DNA of 64,000 bases from positions 124,001-188,000 of the forward strand of contig NZ_JAJUBB010000005.1 of assembly GCF_028683135.1 (NCBI RefSeq), in the 5' to 3' direction. A program made the translations under genes and the position numbers. This DNA comes from Enterovibrio qingdaonensis (GTDB lineage Bacteria; Pseudomonadota; Gammaproteobacteria; Enterobacterales; Vibrionaceae). Shown here in pieces: positions 42,004 through 51,300 of this stretch (the first letter of the stretch is position 1; each line of letters opens with the position of its first letter). The notes beneath the pieces are model-generated. The model saw only the letters and a list, made by a program, of their open reading frames with translations. It had not been told where the DNA came from and made no database searches.

Positions 42004-42279
42004 GCGTTACCTTTTGAAAATCGACGAAATGGTTTTTAAAAGAGTAGCTTAAAAATAACTATCGCGCGCATTTCCCCCCTGTGATTGAACACCACCTTGC
42101 GGTCCCCTCATTGGCAAGACACTCTCTGTGGCAAAGGGGTCGTAAAACGACATTTAGTGAGTCGTATTTACATAAATAATCCCCCACAAACCACGTCAAT
42201 ATTCCCAGTATGTACTCAATCACCCGGATCCGACGCAGTCAGGCCCAAATTACCTTTTTCAAAGGCGAAAGGAATCACA

Positions 42280-43539
42280 ATGGATCAGTTGCCAGTTTGG
42301 AATGTCGACGCAGAAACCTCCCCGCACGCACTCGTGAAAGCGATGCTCAAACGGCGGATACCCGATTACACGCTTGAGCAGCCTTTCTACAACAGTGAGG
42401 CAATCTTCCAACTCGATATGGAAGAGATCTTTTCCAAAGAATGGATTTTTGCAGGCATGACATGCGAGCTTCCCAAAAAGGGAAGTTTCATTACCGTCGA
42501 TATTGGTCGAAATTCAGTGATAGTAACGCGAGACAACAAAAACGAGCTTCGCGCGTTTCACAACACTTGCCGTCATCGCGGCTCAAAAATTTGCCTGACC
42601 CACCGGGGAAAAATGCCAAAACTGGTCTGCCCCTATCACCAGTGGGCATATGATTTGGACGGCTCCCTCGTTTATGCGGGCAGTGATATGGGCGATGACT
42701 TTGACAAGTCAGCGTTCTCACTATCAACGGTTCAATGCCGCGCGGCGGGCGGATATATCTTTGTCTGCCTATCCGATAACCCTCCCCCGATTGATGATTT
42801 CCTCAATGACTTGGCGTTTTATCTTGAACCCTTAGACCTTGATAACGCGAAGGTCGCCGTTCAAAGCGAAATTATCGAGAAAGCCAATTGGAAACTGGTG
42901 GTTGAAAACAACCGCGAGTGCTATCACTGTGAAGGCTCGCACCCCGAACTACTTAACTCGCTCTTAGAGTGGGATGACAACAACGACCCGCGCGCCACAC
43001 CAGAGTTCAATGCATTGGTTGAGAAAATGCAGACGTTTTGGACCGACCTCGACATCCCATTTAAATATCAAATGCGCTACAACAATCGGAACCGCATTGT
43101 CCGCACGCCGCTTAAAGAGGGAACGCACTCCATGACAATGGATGGTCAAGTCGCGTGCAGTAAGTTGCTTGGTCGAGTGACTTCTCCCGATCTCGGTGCC
43201 CTGCGCATATTGCACCTCCCTAACTCTTGGAACCACGGCATGGGCGATAACCTTATCGCGTTTCAAATTTTGCCCGTCAGCCCACAAGAAACCAAGGTCA
43301 TCACTCGCTGGTTGGTGCACAAAGATGCGAAAGAAGGTGTGGATTATGACCCGGAAAACTTGCGCAAAGTTTGGGATGCAACCAACGCCCAAGATCGCAC
43401 GCTTTCCGAGAACAACCAGCTAGGGGTGAACTCAGCGGGATATCGCCCAGGCCCTTATTCAAAGACCTATGAGTTTGGCGTGATCAATTTCGTCAATTGG
43501 TACTGCGAACGTCTTGAGACAAACCTCAACAACGAGTAA
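42280..43539 (+). CDS. gbcA: Glycine betaine oxygenase, Rieske subunit (GbcA-like)
   Basis: A 419-residue Rieske non-haem iron oxygenase. The 2Fe-2S site is CRHRGSKI with CPYHQWAYD (about residues 100-128), and the mononuclear-iron region is NRECYHCEGSHPE (about 210-222). In Pseudomonas, GbcA removes a methyl group from glycine betaine to give dimethylglycine and formaldehyde. ATG 42280, six bases after AAAGGAA, matches the family start; the frame is open further upstream. It is followed by the reductase gene 30 bases later. Confidence 0.88.
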   Translation: MDQLPVWNVDAETSPHALVKAMLKRRIPDYTLEQPFYNSEAIFQLDMEEIFSKEWIFAGMTCELPKKGSFITVDIGRNSVIVTRDNKNELRAFHNTCRHRGSKICLTHRGKMPKLVCPYHQWAYDLDGSLVYAGSDMGDDFDKSAFSLSTVQCRAAGGYIFVCLSDNPPPIDDFLNDLAFYLEPLDLDNAKVAVQSEIIEKANWKLVVENNRECYHCEGSHPELLNSLLEWDDNNDPRATPEFNALVEKMQTFWTDLDIPFKYQMRYNNRNRIVRTPLKEGTHSMTMDGQVACSKLLGRVTSPDLGALRILHLPNSWNHGMGDNLIAFQILPVSPQETKVITRWLVHKDAKEGVDYDPENLRKVWDATNAQDRTLSENNQLGVNSAGYRPGPYSKTYEFGVINFVNWYCERLETNLNNE

Positions 43540-43569
43540 ACACGCGAACATTATCAGAGGACAATATGA

Positions 43570-44685
43570 ATGAACGAGCCTGACGTAATGCCAGATAACA
43601 GCCTAAATCCCGTCAATACGCAAACGTGGGTAAACGGTCGTCATATCGTTCGTTGTGTCAAAGTCATCCAAGAGACACATGACGTCAAAACGTTCTGCTT
43701 TATGAGCCAAACGCCCATCATGTACTTTTTTAAGCCGGGTCAGTTTGTCACGTTAGAATTGAATATTGGCGGGGAGCAGGTCATGCGCAGCTATACCATG
43801 TCCTCGTCGCCTTCCGTGCCTTACAGTTTTTCCATTACGGTAAAACGACAGAAGCATGGCTTGGTTTCAAACTGGCTTCACGACAACCTCCGCATTGATG
43901 ACGAGCTTGCGGTTCATGGCCCCATAGGCAACTTTAACTGCATTGATCACCCAACCGATAAAGCCTTATTTCTCTCTGGCGGCGTAGGCATCACACCCGT
44001 CATGTCAATGACACGGTGGTGGTATGACACCAACAGTGCCGTCGATATGAAGTTCATTCACAGCGCGCAAACCCCCAAAGACATTATCTTCCTTAAAGAA
44101 CTGGAGCTGATGAGTTCGCGTATCGACAACTTTGATTTGTCCATCATCTGTGAGCGCTATGACATTGGCGAAAGCTGGCATGGCTACCGCGGCCTACTTA
44201 CCCAAAATTTGTTGGAACTGATTGCACCAGACGTCTTACAACGGGAAGTTTATTGCTGTGGCCCTGAGCCTTATATGAAAGCCGTGCGCGGGATGTTAGT
44301 GGACATGGGCTACGATATGTCCCGCTACCATGAAGAAAGCTTTGGAGAAACGCCACCCGCGGCAATCGAAGAGGCAGAAGAGTCCGCAGAACTCGCGCAA
44401 ATCGCCGATGAATTGCCCCAAGCAGGCTTCTGTGTTGAGTTCATTGATGAAGGCATGTCTGTCACTGTATCTGAAAGCGAAACCGTGCATGCTGCCAGCA
44501 CCAAGCTCGGTATTCATGTACCGAAAGCTTGTGGTATGGGCATTTGTGGTTCCTGCAAAGTTCGCCTGCTATCCGGAAACGTAAACATGGAGCACAACGG
44601 TGGAATTAGCGAAGAGGAAATAGATGAGGGATATATTCTCAGTTGTTGCAGTAAGCCAATTGACGATGTATCGATAGAAACCTGA
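43570..44685 (+). CDS. gbcB: Ferredoxin reductase subunit of the betaine oxygenase (GbcB-like)
   Basis: A 371-residue electron-transfer protein that would feed electrons to the GbcA-like oxygenase. It has an FAD-binding segment RSYTMSSSP, an NAD-binding segment SGGVGITPVMSM, and a C-terminal plant-type 2Fe-2S domain with CGMGICGSCKVR and a later Cys (LSCCS). AGAGGA ends eight bases before ATG 43570. An ATG at 43566 opens a five-codon frame (MNERA) that overlaps the start and is probably meaningless. Confidence 0.88.
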   Translation: MNEPDVMPDNSLNPVNTQTWVNGRHIVRCVKVIQETHDVKTFCFMSQTPIMYFFKPGQFVTLELNIGGEQVMRSYTMSSSPSVPYSFSITVKRQKHGLVSNWLHDNLRIDDELAVHGPIGNFNCIDHPTDKALFLSGGVGITPVMSMTRWWYDTNSAVDMKFIHSAQTPKDIIFLKELELMSSRIDNFDLSIICERYDIGESWHGYRGLLTQNLLELIAPDVLQREVYCCGPEPYMKAVRGMLVDMGYDMSRYHEESFGETPPAAIEEAEESAELAQIADELPQAGFCVEFIDEGMSVTVSESETVHAASTKLGIHVPKACGMGICGSCKVRLLSGNVNMEHNGGISEEEIDEGYILSCCSKPIDDVSIET

Positions 44686-44829
44686 CACTAATTGTAAAAA
44701 TTATTAGACAGAGCGCTTAGCTAACATTGCGCTTACCAACCCCTAACAAAGGGTTGAGAAAAATAAACCACAGTGTATTCGCTGCAGCAATTTTCCGATT
44801 CAACACTCCATAGGAAAGGAGACTTTGCA

Positions 44830-44976
44830 ATGAATATGCTTCAATCACTACTTTTCGCTATCGCCGTATTATTCTCAGGCGCGACATTATCAGCAGAAGT
44901 AGATAAAAACTGCACTGAAGGATCCGAGGCTCCCGAATGCCAAACGGAAAAAAGCGATGAGGGTTCATCGTCTTAA
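44830..44976 (+). CDS. Small secreted peptide, hypothetical
   Basis: A 48-residue product with AAAGGAG nine bases before ATG 44830. It has a clear signal peptide (LLFAIAVLFSGATLSA) and a short acidic mature part with two Cys, probably periplasmic. Not recognised. It lies after gbcB and closes at a strong terminator. Confidence 0.6.
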   Translation: MNMLQSLLFAIAVLFSGATLSAEVDKNCTEGSEAPECQTEKSDEGSSS

Positions 44977-44996
44977 TTTTGTTTAGTGACTCTTCT

Positions 44997-45030
44997 AAAA
45001 AAGGCCGACGATTTCTCGTCGGCCTTTCTT
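44997..45030. terminator. Bidirectional terminator
   Basis: AAAGGCCGACGA/TCGTCGGCCTTT with a TTTC loop between convergent genes. Confidence 0.9.
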
Positions 45031-45052
45031 ATTTAAAGCGTTGATTGGCGTA

Positions 45053-45895
45053 TCAGTCGCGCAGATAAATCATCCAGTACCACATACCAACAAACAAACC
45101 ACCACCGATGATGTTACCCAAGGTAACAGGCACCAAGTTGTTCATAATGAAGTTGGAAAAGGTCAGATCGGCGAAGTCAGCAATGTTCGCGCCCGTCATC
45201 GCCCAGAAAGATTCTGGCGCAAAGTACTTAATACCAATAGCCATAGGTACTTGGAACATGTTCGCAATACAGTGCTCAAAGCCTGAAGACACAAACATCG
45301 CAACAGGTAGAATCATCACGAGAATTTTGTCAGTCAGCGTGCGACCACTGTATGACATCCATACCGCGATACAAACGAGCACATTACACATAATGCCAAG
45401 TGCCACTGCCTGAAAGAAGCCATGGTGGAGTTTGTGTTGGGCAATCTTCATCGCATTGATGCCCACAGCACCTTGACCAAACATATACTGTTTGGCGATC
45501 AGCATACAAATGACCAGCAACACAGCACCAACAAGGTTACCGCCGTAAACCACTGCCCAGTTTTTAAACAGTGCTTTCCAAGAGATCTTGCCGTTTGCGC
45601 GCGCAACCAGAGTCAGTACAGAACTGGTGAATAGCTCGCCGCCGGTGATAATGACAAGAATGAGGCCCAAACTGAACGCCATACCACCAACAAAACGCGA
45701 CATGCCCCATGCCATGTCACCTGCACCTGTGGTGACCGTGGTATAGAAAATAAATGCGATACCAATATGGATACCGGCAGAGATTGCCAGCAAGAAAGAT
45801 TTGTGTGGATCTTTGGTGGCTTTCGCAACACCAATCTCAGCTGCACGCTCCGCGATCTGTGGCGGTGGCAGGGAATCGAACTGCGTAAAATTCAT
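45053..45895 (-). CDS. focA: Formate/nitrite channel, FocA-like
   Basis: A 280-residue inner-membrane pentameric channel of the FNT family, close to E. coli FocA. It begins FDSLPPPQIAERAAEIGVAK and has the conserved HHGFFQAVALGIMCNVLVC segment (pore His) and GFEHCIANMFQVP. The gene moves formate across the membrane during anaerobic growth. No pflB gene follows in this window. The first genes of the element start about 850 bases beyond its start. Confidence 0.88.
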   Translation of the reverse strand: MNFTQFDSLPPPQIAERAAEIGVAKATKDPHKSFLLAISAGIHIGIAFIFYTTVTTGAGDMAWGMSRFVGGMAFSLGLILVIITGGELFTSSVLTLVARANGKISWKALFKNWAVVYGGNLVGAVLLVICMLIAKQYMFGQGAVGINAMKIAQHKLHHGFFQAVALGIMCNVLVCIAVWMSYSGRTLTDKILVMILPVAMFVSSGFEHCIANMFQVPMAIGIKYFAPESFWAMTGANIADFADLTFSNFIMNNLVPVTLGNIIGGGLFVGMWYWMIYLRD

Positions 45896-46745
45896 GGGGC
45901 TTTTGCACTATTAAAGAACTGGAGGGCGCGGATAATCTCTCCTTTTCCTGACTTTTTCAAGGGCTAATTTTGACCAATTTCTCTTAAAAAGTGTGCGGTA
46001 TGTCAAACTAAGATTCCAACTCATAAAGCCAATCAAATGCTTGCAAGTTGAGAGGAAAAAACATAATGCGGGATATTGGCAAGTGTGACGCATAGACTGT
46101 AAAGCGACAGGACAATTAGATGTGTAAAGGAATGCGGTGATTAACATTCGCTACCCTGACACGAGTAATTTCCACTCGAATTATCGAAAATAGCAACTAA
46201 CGAAGCCATGACCAAGATAACACGCACATTACCTCGCACACGGCCCCTGTCAGCTAATACAGCGAACAACGAGACCCTAACGGCCCCTTATTCCCATCAG
46301 GCACATAGACAAATAGAGGTCAGTAAGCTGCGTTTTACTCTCACACACACAATGAATCGCGGCATTTCATTACAACACGATCACTTTAGTGCTCGTTGCA
46401 TTTTACGTTTATCCAACTGATTTATTACGCATTAATCGTCTAAGGCCACCCTCCGATTCAGGTCGCCATTTATCGATTCCGAATGCTGTAAACGGCATGA
46501 AAAGCGCACAATGCAGACGATGAGAACAGCGATGCAAAGCATGAATACAACAGCGATAGACGGTTATCTATTTTGCTGAGATACATAATAATTTAGAGGC
46601 GAGCAAGAAAAGCCAAATGCGGAATTCGGGTTGGAGATATAGTGATACTACCAATTAATATCATATGGTGAGACACACAAAGTGTACAACTTGGGCAAAT
46701 CTAGGTGATAGGCGAATTTAGGTTATTGATTTGGAAAAATAAAAC
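45896..46745. other. Non-coding flank between focA and the transposon
   Basis: An 850-base region without a supported gene; the short frames present lack ribosome binding sites and similarity. It includes the focA promoter at its left end. No ffs-like sequence, tRNA or terminal repeat of another element was found here. AAAAC at 46741-46745 touches the transposon end and is the candidate five-base target duplication. Confidence 0.5.
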
Positions 46746-46849
46746 TGTTGCCAACACCATAAAGCTTCAAAGCCAAAACATGAGATCAAAGGGTTACGAG
46801 ACTTATGACACCATAAGTTTGCAAAGTCTGACTCCATAAGTTTGCAAAC
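46746..46849 (+). repeat. Left transposon end with three TnsB-type binding sites
   Basis: TGTTG at 46746-46750 is the terminus. Sites with the core (A/T)CCATAA are CAACACCATAAAGCTTCAAA (46752-46771), GACACCATAAGTTTGCAAAG (46807-46826) and GACTCCATAAGTTTGCAAAC (46830-46849). The terminal TGTTG followed by a CCATAAAG site resembles the end of Tn6677. AAAAC (46741-46745) is the candidate target duplication. Confidence 0.85.
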
Positions 46850-46919
46850 GCTTAATACAGAAGTCTTATCAAACGGATTGTGAAAGAAAGTTTCACAATA
46901 TGTACTGAGTTGCTCCGGT

Positions 46920-47292
46920 TCCAACAACATTACTTGAGCCCTACCATACATCGAAGCAAAAGTTCCCAAAAAAGCGGAAAGCCCTCCAGCATCACCTGAA
47001 TAGTCATCATTGCCCACCTTTCAGCCTTCAACTTAAGTACATCATCCTTCGTAGCTGTGGTGGTCATCGGTTTGTCCGCCCGGGTACTTAGCTGCTGCAA
47101 TGCCCTCAGCATGTCTCCCGCTGGCAGGAACTCAAGGCATGAATTCAGTTCTGGTCTGTCCGCTGCCTTAACTCAAATCTCTTCTTCAAACACATTGTCG
47201 AACTTAACTCCTGCATGTTGTCACTCAGTTTTCTACCCTGCTGCTGACACTCGGATGTATACAACTCGAAGACCATTGTTCGTAGTTTTCAT
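46920..47292 (-). pseudogene. Decayed serine recombinase (resolvase) gene
   Basis: Reading the minus strand from ATG 47292 gives LRVVYIRVSAAG then a stop. Other frames continue with VKFDNVFEEEI (stop), VKAADRPELNSCLEF LPAGDMLRALQQLSTRADKP, and further degraded text to about 46920. The order YIRVS - DNVF - RPEL - CLEFLPAGD - STRADKP follows the catalytic domain of Tn3-type resolvases (YIRVS, DKVFTD, RPQL, REGDTVVVHS, RLARN). Several frameshifts and stops make it non-functional. It marks an older mobile element trapped near the left end. Confidence 0.65.
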
Positions 47293-47422
47293 AGTATCTT
47301 GTTTTTCAATCAATTTTCCTCGCAACCTCTAAGAGCTCACACGGCGACAGTTTCCATCAATCAAATTCAACCCTTGAGACACAGAAAGCCAAACGAGTGA
47401 GACTGCATCGAAAGGTATACTT

Positions 47423-47599
47423 ATGAGCCGTAAAGATGATACAGGGTTGAATCAAGAACTAAGAGGTACACCATGGCCCACTCTGATATGGTTAGAAATC
47501 CAAATCGCACCTTCCTTCCGGCCAGAGCAAATTTGGAGACCCACGGGAGGGGGAATTGCTGGAATCTCTATATGTATTGGCTATTCAGATTTTGTGTGA
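47423..47599 (+). CDS. Small hypothetical protein
   Basis: A 58-residue frame starting at ATG 47423, with AAAGG eight bases upstream. The product is polar at the start and ends in a Gly-rich hydrophobic stretch PTGGGIAGISICIGY. It lies 71 bases upstream of the membrane-anchored protein gene on the same strand and may share its transcript. Not recognised. Confidence 0.45.
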   Translation: MSRKDDTGLNQELRGTPWPTLIWLEIQIAPSFRPEQIWRPTGGGIAGISICIGYSDFV

Positions 47600-47670
47600 A
47601 AACAAGGTATTTAAGGAGTGACCAATTAGGTAATATTGACCTATTCAGTGTAAAAAGAGAAACGTAAAAG

Positions 47671-48255
47671 ATGTCTAGTAATATTCTAAGCGGGCTATTA
47701 AATGGAGTGCCACTGGGCATACTTGTCTTTGTAAGTTTGATTACAGTATTTTTCTTTTTTGCCAAGAAATACTTTGGTTCTAAGCTATCTGAAAAGGGGA
47801 AGAGTGACCAGAAGGTGACTAATATCACACAAGATGCAAAGGTAGAGGGCCATATCGCCTATCAAAAGAGGTTCCTTGAGCAACAAGCAGAGAAAGATTT
47901 CACCGATCTATATGAGAGTAAAAAAGAGGCCGTTCAGGATGTAGAACGTTTTGCCGAAATGCTACTAGATTACTTGAAAATCATCCGTGGCGGAGATCAA
48001 GACTACAAGGCTATAGTAAAGGAACTGGAAAAGCGTCAACTGTCATTAGATATCCAAAGACACAACTTCTTTAAAGTGGAAAAATTCAATCTGAGGACTT
48101 TTAGGCTTGTCGCTCTTGAGGAAGCATTAAAAGCCGATGTTAAGGGAAAGGAATACCACAATTGCATTGTAAAGGAGAAGGGTGCATACAACATAATTAA
48201 AGCAATGGAGGCTCATATCTTGGACATGGTTAGAGGCTGCAAAGACTATCAGTAA
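47671..48255 (+). CDS. Membrane-anchored coiled-coil protein, transposon cargo
   Basis: A 194-residue protein with one N-terminal membrane segment (about residues 13-32, VPLGILVFVSLITVFFFFAK), then a Lys/Glu-rich largely helical cytoplasmic part. No known domain is recognised. It ends at a terminator shared with the convergent SIR2 gene. As transposon cargo next to a SIR2 gene it may be a defence component, but nothing in the sequence proves that. Confidence 0.6.
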   Translation: MSSNILSGLLNGVPLGILVFVSLITVFFFFAKKYFGSKLSEKGKSDQKVTNITQDAKVEGHIAYQKRFLEQQAEKDFTDLYESKKEAVQDVERFAEMLLDYLKIIRGGDQDYKAIVKELEKRQLSLDIQRHNFFKVEKFNLRTFRLVALEEALKADVKGKEYHNCIVKEKGAYNIIKAMEAHILDMVRGCKDYQ

Positions 48256-48317
48256 ATAAGGGAAATTCTAGTGGAAGAGGTTTTATGCTCATTATCTACC
48301 CATCAGGGGGCTGATTA

Positions 48318-48363
48318 GCCACTGATTTGGTCGAAAGATCCAATTTGTTCAGTGGCTTTTTTT
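48318..48363. terminator. Terminator between cargo gene and SIR2 gene
   Basis: Stem GCCACTGA/TCAGTGGC around a 23-base interior with a smaller stem TTGGTC/GATCCAA, followed by seven T on the plus strand. Confidence 0.75.
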
Positions 48364-48385
48364 ATGGGAGCGACGAAAAACAGTG

Positions 48386-51300
48386 TTATCTAGCTCGCAG
48401 CTTTCGAACTAGCTCTACATACCGCTGAGAACTAGTCACATCCACTTCACTAGCCTTGAACATCTCAAACACCTCCTCAATCCCGTATGACCAATCATTA
48501 GCATTCGCAGGCAATATCACTGATAACATATCTAGAGCTTCGTTTGGATGTTTTGCAATTATGTCTTTACTCTGTTTTAACTTATACGCGATCGTGTTGT
48601 TTCGATTTATGGTAGTTAAGTACTGTTTTACCACTGGAAACAAGGCACCAAAATGTTCCTCATTTTTTAACAAAATCTCGCACAAAATACTCGACTGTTC
48701 AGGACTTCTAGCACTTCGTTGCCTCGGCCAAACGTTTGAGAGCAGGTGGAAAACCTTATCTTTCGAATCTTCATTGCAATGCCACGACAGTACATTACTC
48801 AATACTCTAGCTAGGAATGAATTATCAGCATCGTTTAATATTTCTGTAAGCTCATTATCGGTATATACGGGAGTACCTTCAGATAACCCCCACCATCCGC
48901 CAACGATCAAACCCGCAATCTTACCACTCCCTCTGAAGTTATCTCGCTGCTTGTATGACAATGCATAGACGGCAATCTCCCTTTTTAAGGCAACGAACAA
49001 AGCTTGGGGGGGGACTCTAGTATTGCGAAGTAAACCATCCCAAAATGCATCTTTTGTGTCTTGTTCCACGTTAGCCGAGAACAGAATGTTAAGCAGGTTA
49101 TCTTTTGTCCAGCTTGGGAAGTTGTGGTAGAAAAAGCCCAACGTTTCAGTAAATCGAACCAACGCAAATCTTTTGGCATTCCCATTCAATCTAAGTAGCC
49201 GCTCAGCAAAGCTCTGCCAAGAAAGTCCATCCTCACTCGGCTCAATACTTGAAACCAGCGCATCTGCAAGATGATACGGTGTAGAATTTATGCCCTTGCT
49301 AAACCAGTCTAGACGCGTGTTGCTGCTCACTATCCCGCTTCTAGCTAATGACTCATTTTCTTCAAGGCAGGTAATTAAACAGTCAAGAAATTCGACGAAT
49401 AGATCTCGATTTTTTTCATGCAACTTTTTGCTGTTTCTCTGCAACCAGCTGGTCGCCGCATACGCCACCTGATAATCAAAAGCCGGAGTTTTTGATAAAA
49501 GCATCAACCTAGAGGCAACCGATACTAATAAACGACCATTTTCGTGGCTCGCCTTTTCATCATGAAGAAACTTTATCCAAGCCCAAGCGTTGCCTTCTTC
49601 ATGTTTCAAAGATACAGCCAAAGCTAAAAATGCTCTGATAGGTTTTTCTAAAACCAAACCAGAAAATGGTGCATTCTCAACTAGCCAATTTTCAGTACTT
49701 CCGGTGTTTTCTTTTGCAGTTCTGCATATGTCTTTCAGTGGAACATCATTCAATACTGAGTAGTCTTTCGTTGTGCGGACGAAACCCGACTTTGTACTGC
49801 CGGATGATGGTTCTTCTCGATACTCCCATTCGGGTATCGTGACATGCAATGCTTTTATTTTGCTTTCAGCTGTCGAACTGAAAACATATCCGCATTTTTT
49901 AAGCATATACACAGCTTGTAACGTGACAGAAGACTTACGTTGAGTATCCTGTATTGAAGAACTGTCATACCAGCTTGGCCCTTCTAGTAGTTGACGTTCA
50001 AACTCACTTCTTGAATCCTCCTTCCAAGCTGAATATGTGCAGGCTACAGCTTGCAATAGGTCAAACGAGCGACCATTTGAATAAAAGTCGTCGACATCAC
50101 AGCTATTAACATAGCTTTCAATGAAATCTGTACCTAGCCCTTCAATTTTGACGTAAGCCCAGAAGCGCAGCCGCCTATATAAAGTGCTATCTGTACCCCA
50201 AGAGTTAACAATTCGTTTGGTAGCATCAGCATCTTTTCTGGATAGGTCATCAATTAGTGAAAGATAATATTTCACCCAAGGAAGAGCATCTTCAGATTCA
50301 TAGTGATTTAGGCAATACTCTTCTTGTTCTTCACAAAGCAAGGCTTCAATATACTTGTGATTGTAAATGGATTTCTCCATATCTAGCGCACATGCCAACT
50401 CTATCGCGACTTGCATGCTTCGGATTGTTGTTTCTAACCACTCATCCGGAATACGAATTTCTTCATCTGGTATTGGATAGACAATCTGTCTATCCACACA
50501 TGTAGCAAGGTCTTTTGTGTCCGCACCGAAGTACTCAAGCGGAAGTCCTCTAACGGGACTAACCCTCAAACTCGGCTTGAAAAGCTCCCCAAACTCAATA
50601 GCTTTTTCATAGCTCCACCCTGCCTGATTTACCTTGGCCTTAAACTCATACCATCTAGAGTAAGCGTTATCTTCTTGGAATTTTTTCGAATCAAGAAGTT
50701 GCTGCCACAAGCAACACAACTCAGGCGTGACGCTGTCAGAACTGGACGAAAGACTCGACTCAATCAGTCTAATTAAGTAGGGGTGAAATGCAGTTTGTGA
50801 AGAAGCCCAATATAACGTTGGTCCTTTGTCCAAGTTTCGGCTAACCCACAGGGCCAGATGCCTCATTCGAGGAATAAGCTCTGGAGGCATAGATGCATAG
50901 TAACCCCTAAAGATACTTCTACCTTCTAAGCCAAGTAGATGCATATCCACTTGGTTAAGATTGAACGCACTCCATGCATCGGAGGGGATCCTGCTTTGCA
51001 AACTGTTTCGATCGTCAGCTGGTAGAGGATCATCGTCTAAACAATACAACTCAAATGGGTCAATATTCCCTTCCATATCCCAATAAGCTGAAGTTGGTTT
51101 AGAGTATCGAATAATGGGATCCAAAACACAAAGCCACTCGGGGTTGGCCTGAGCCTCTGAGCTGGTAAGCAATTCAGATCCACTTACTGAAGATATTAAA
51201 TGTGCCACCTGTCCACGTTGATAGGGTTTTAGGTCTTTGGGGCTTTCCATCATCGACAAGAAAACTTTCTTCTGCCATTCATCGACATTTCTAGCTCTTT

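Noticed and set aside
43566-43583. Five-codon leader peptide MNERA in front of gbcB
   Set aside because: Its spacing from the Shine-Dalgarno is only about four bases, and the ATG at 43570 has ideal spacing; the overlap is probably chance.
46718-47017. 99-codon minus-strand frame crossing the left transposon boundary
   Set aside because: It runs through the TGTTG terminus and all three TnsB sites, and its upstream part overlaps the decayed resolvase; it is not a gene.
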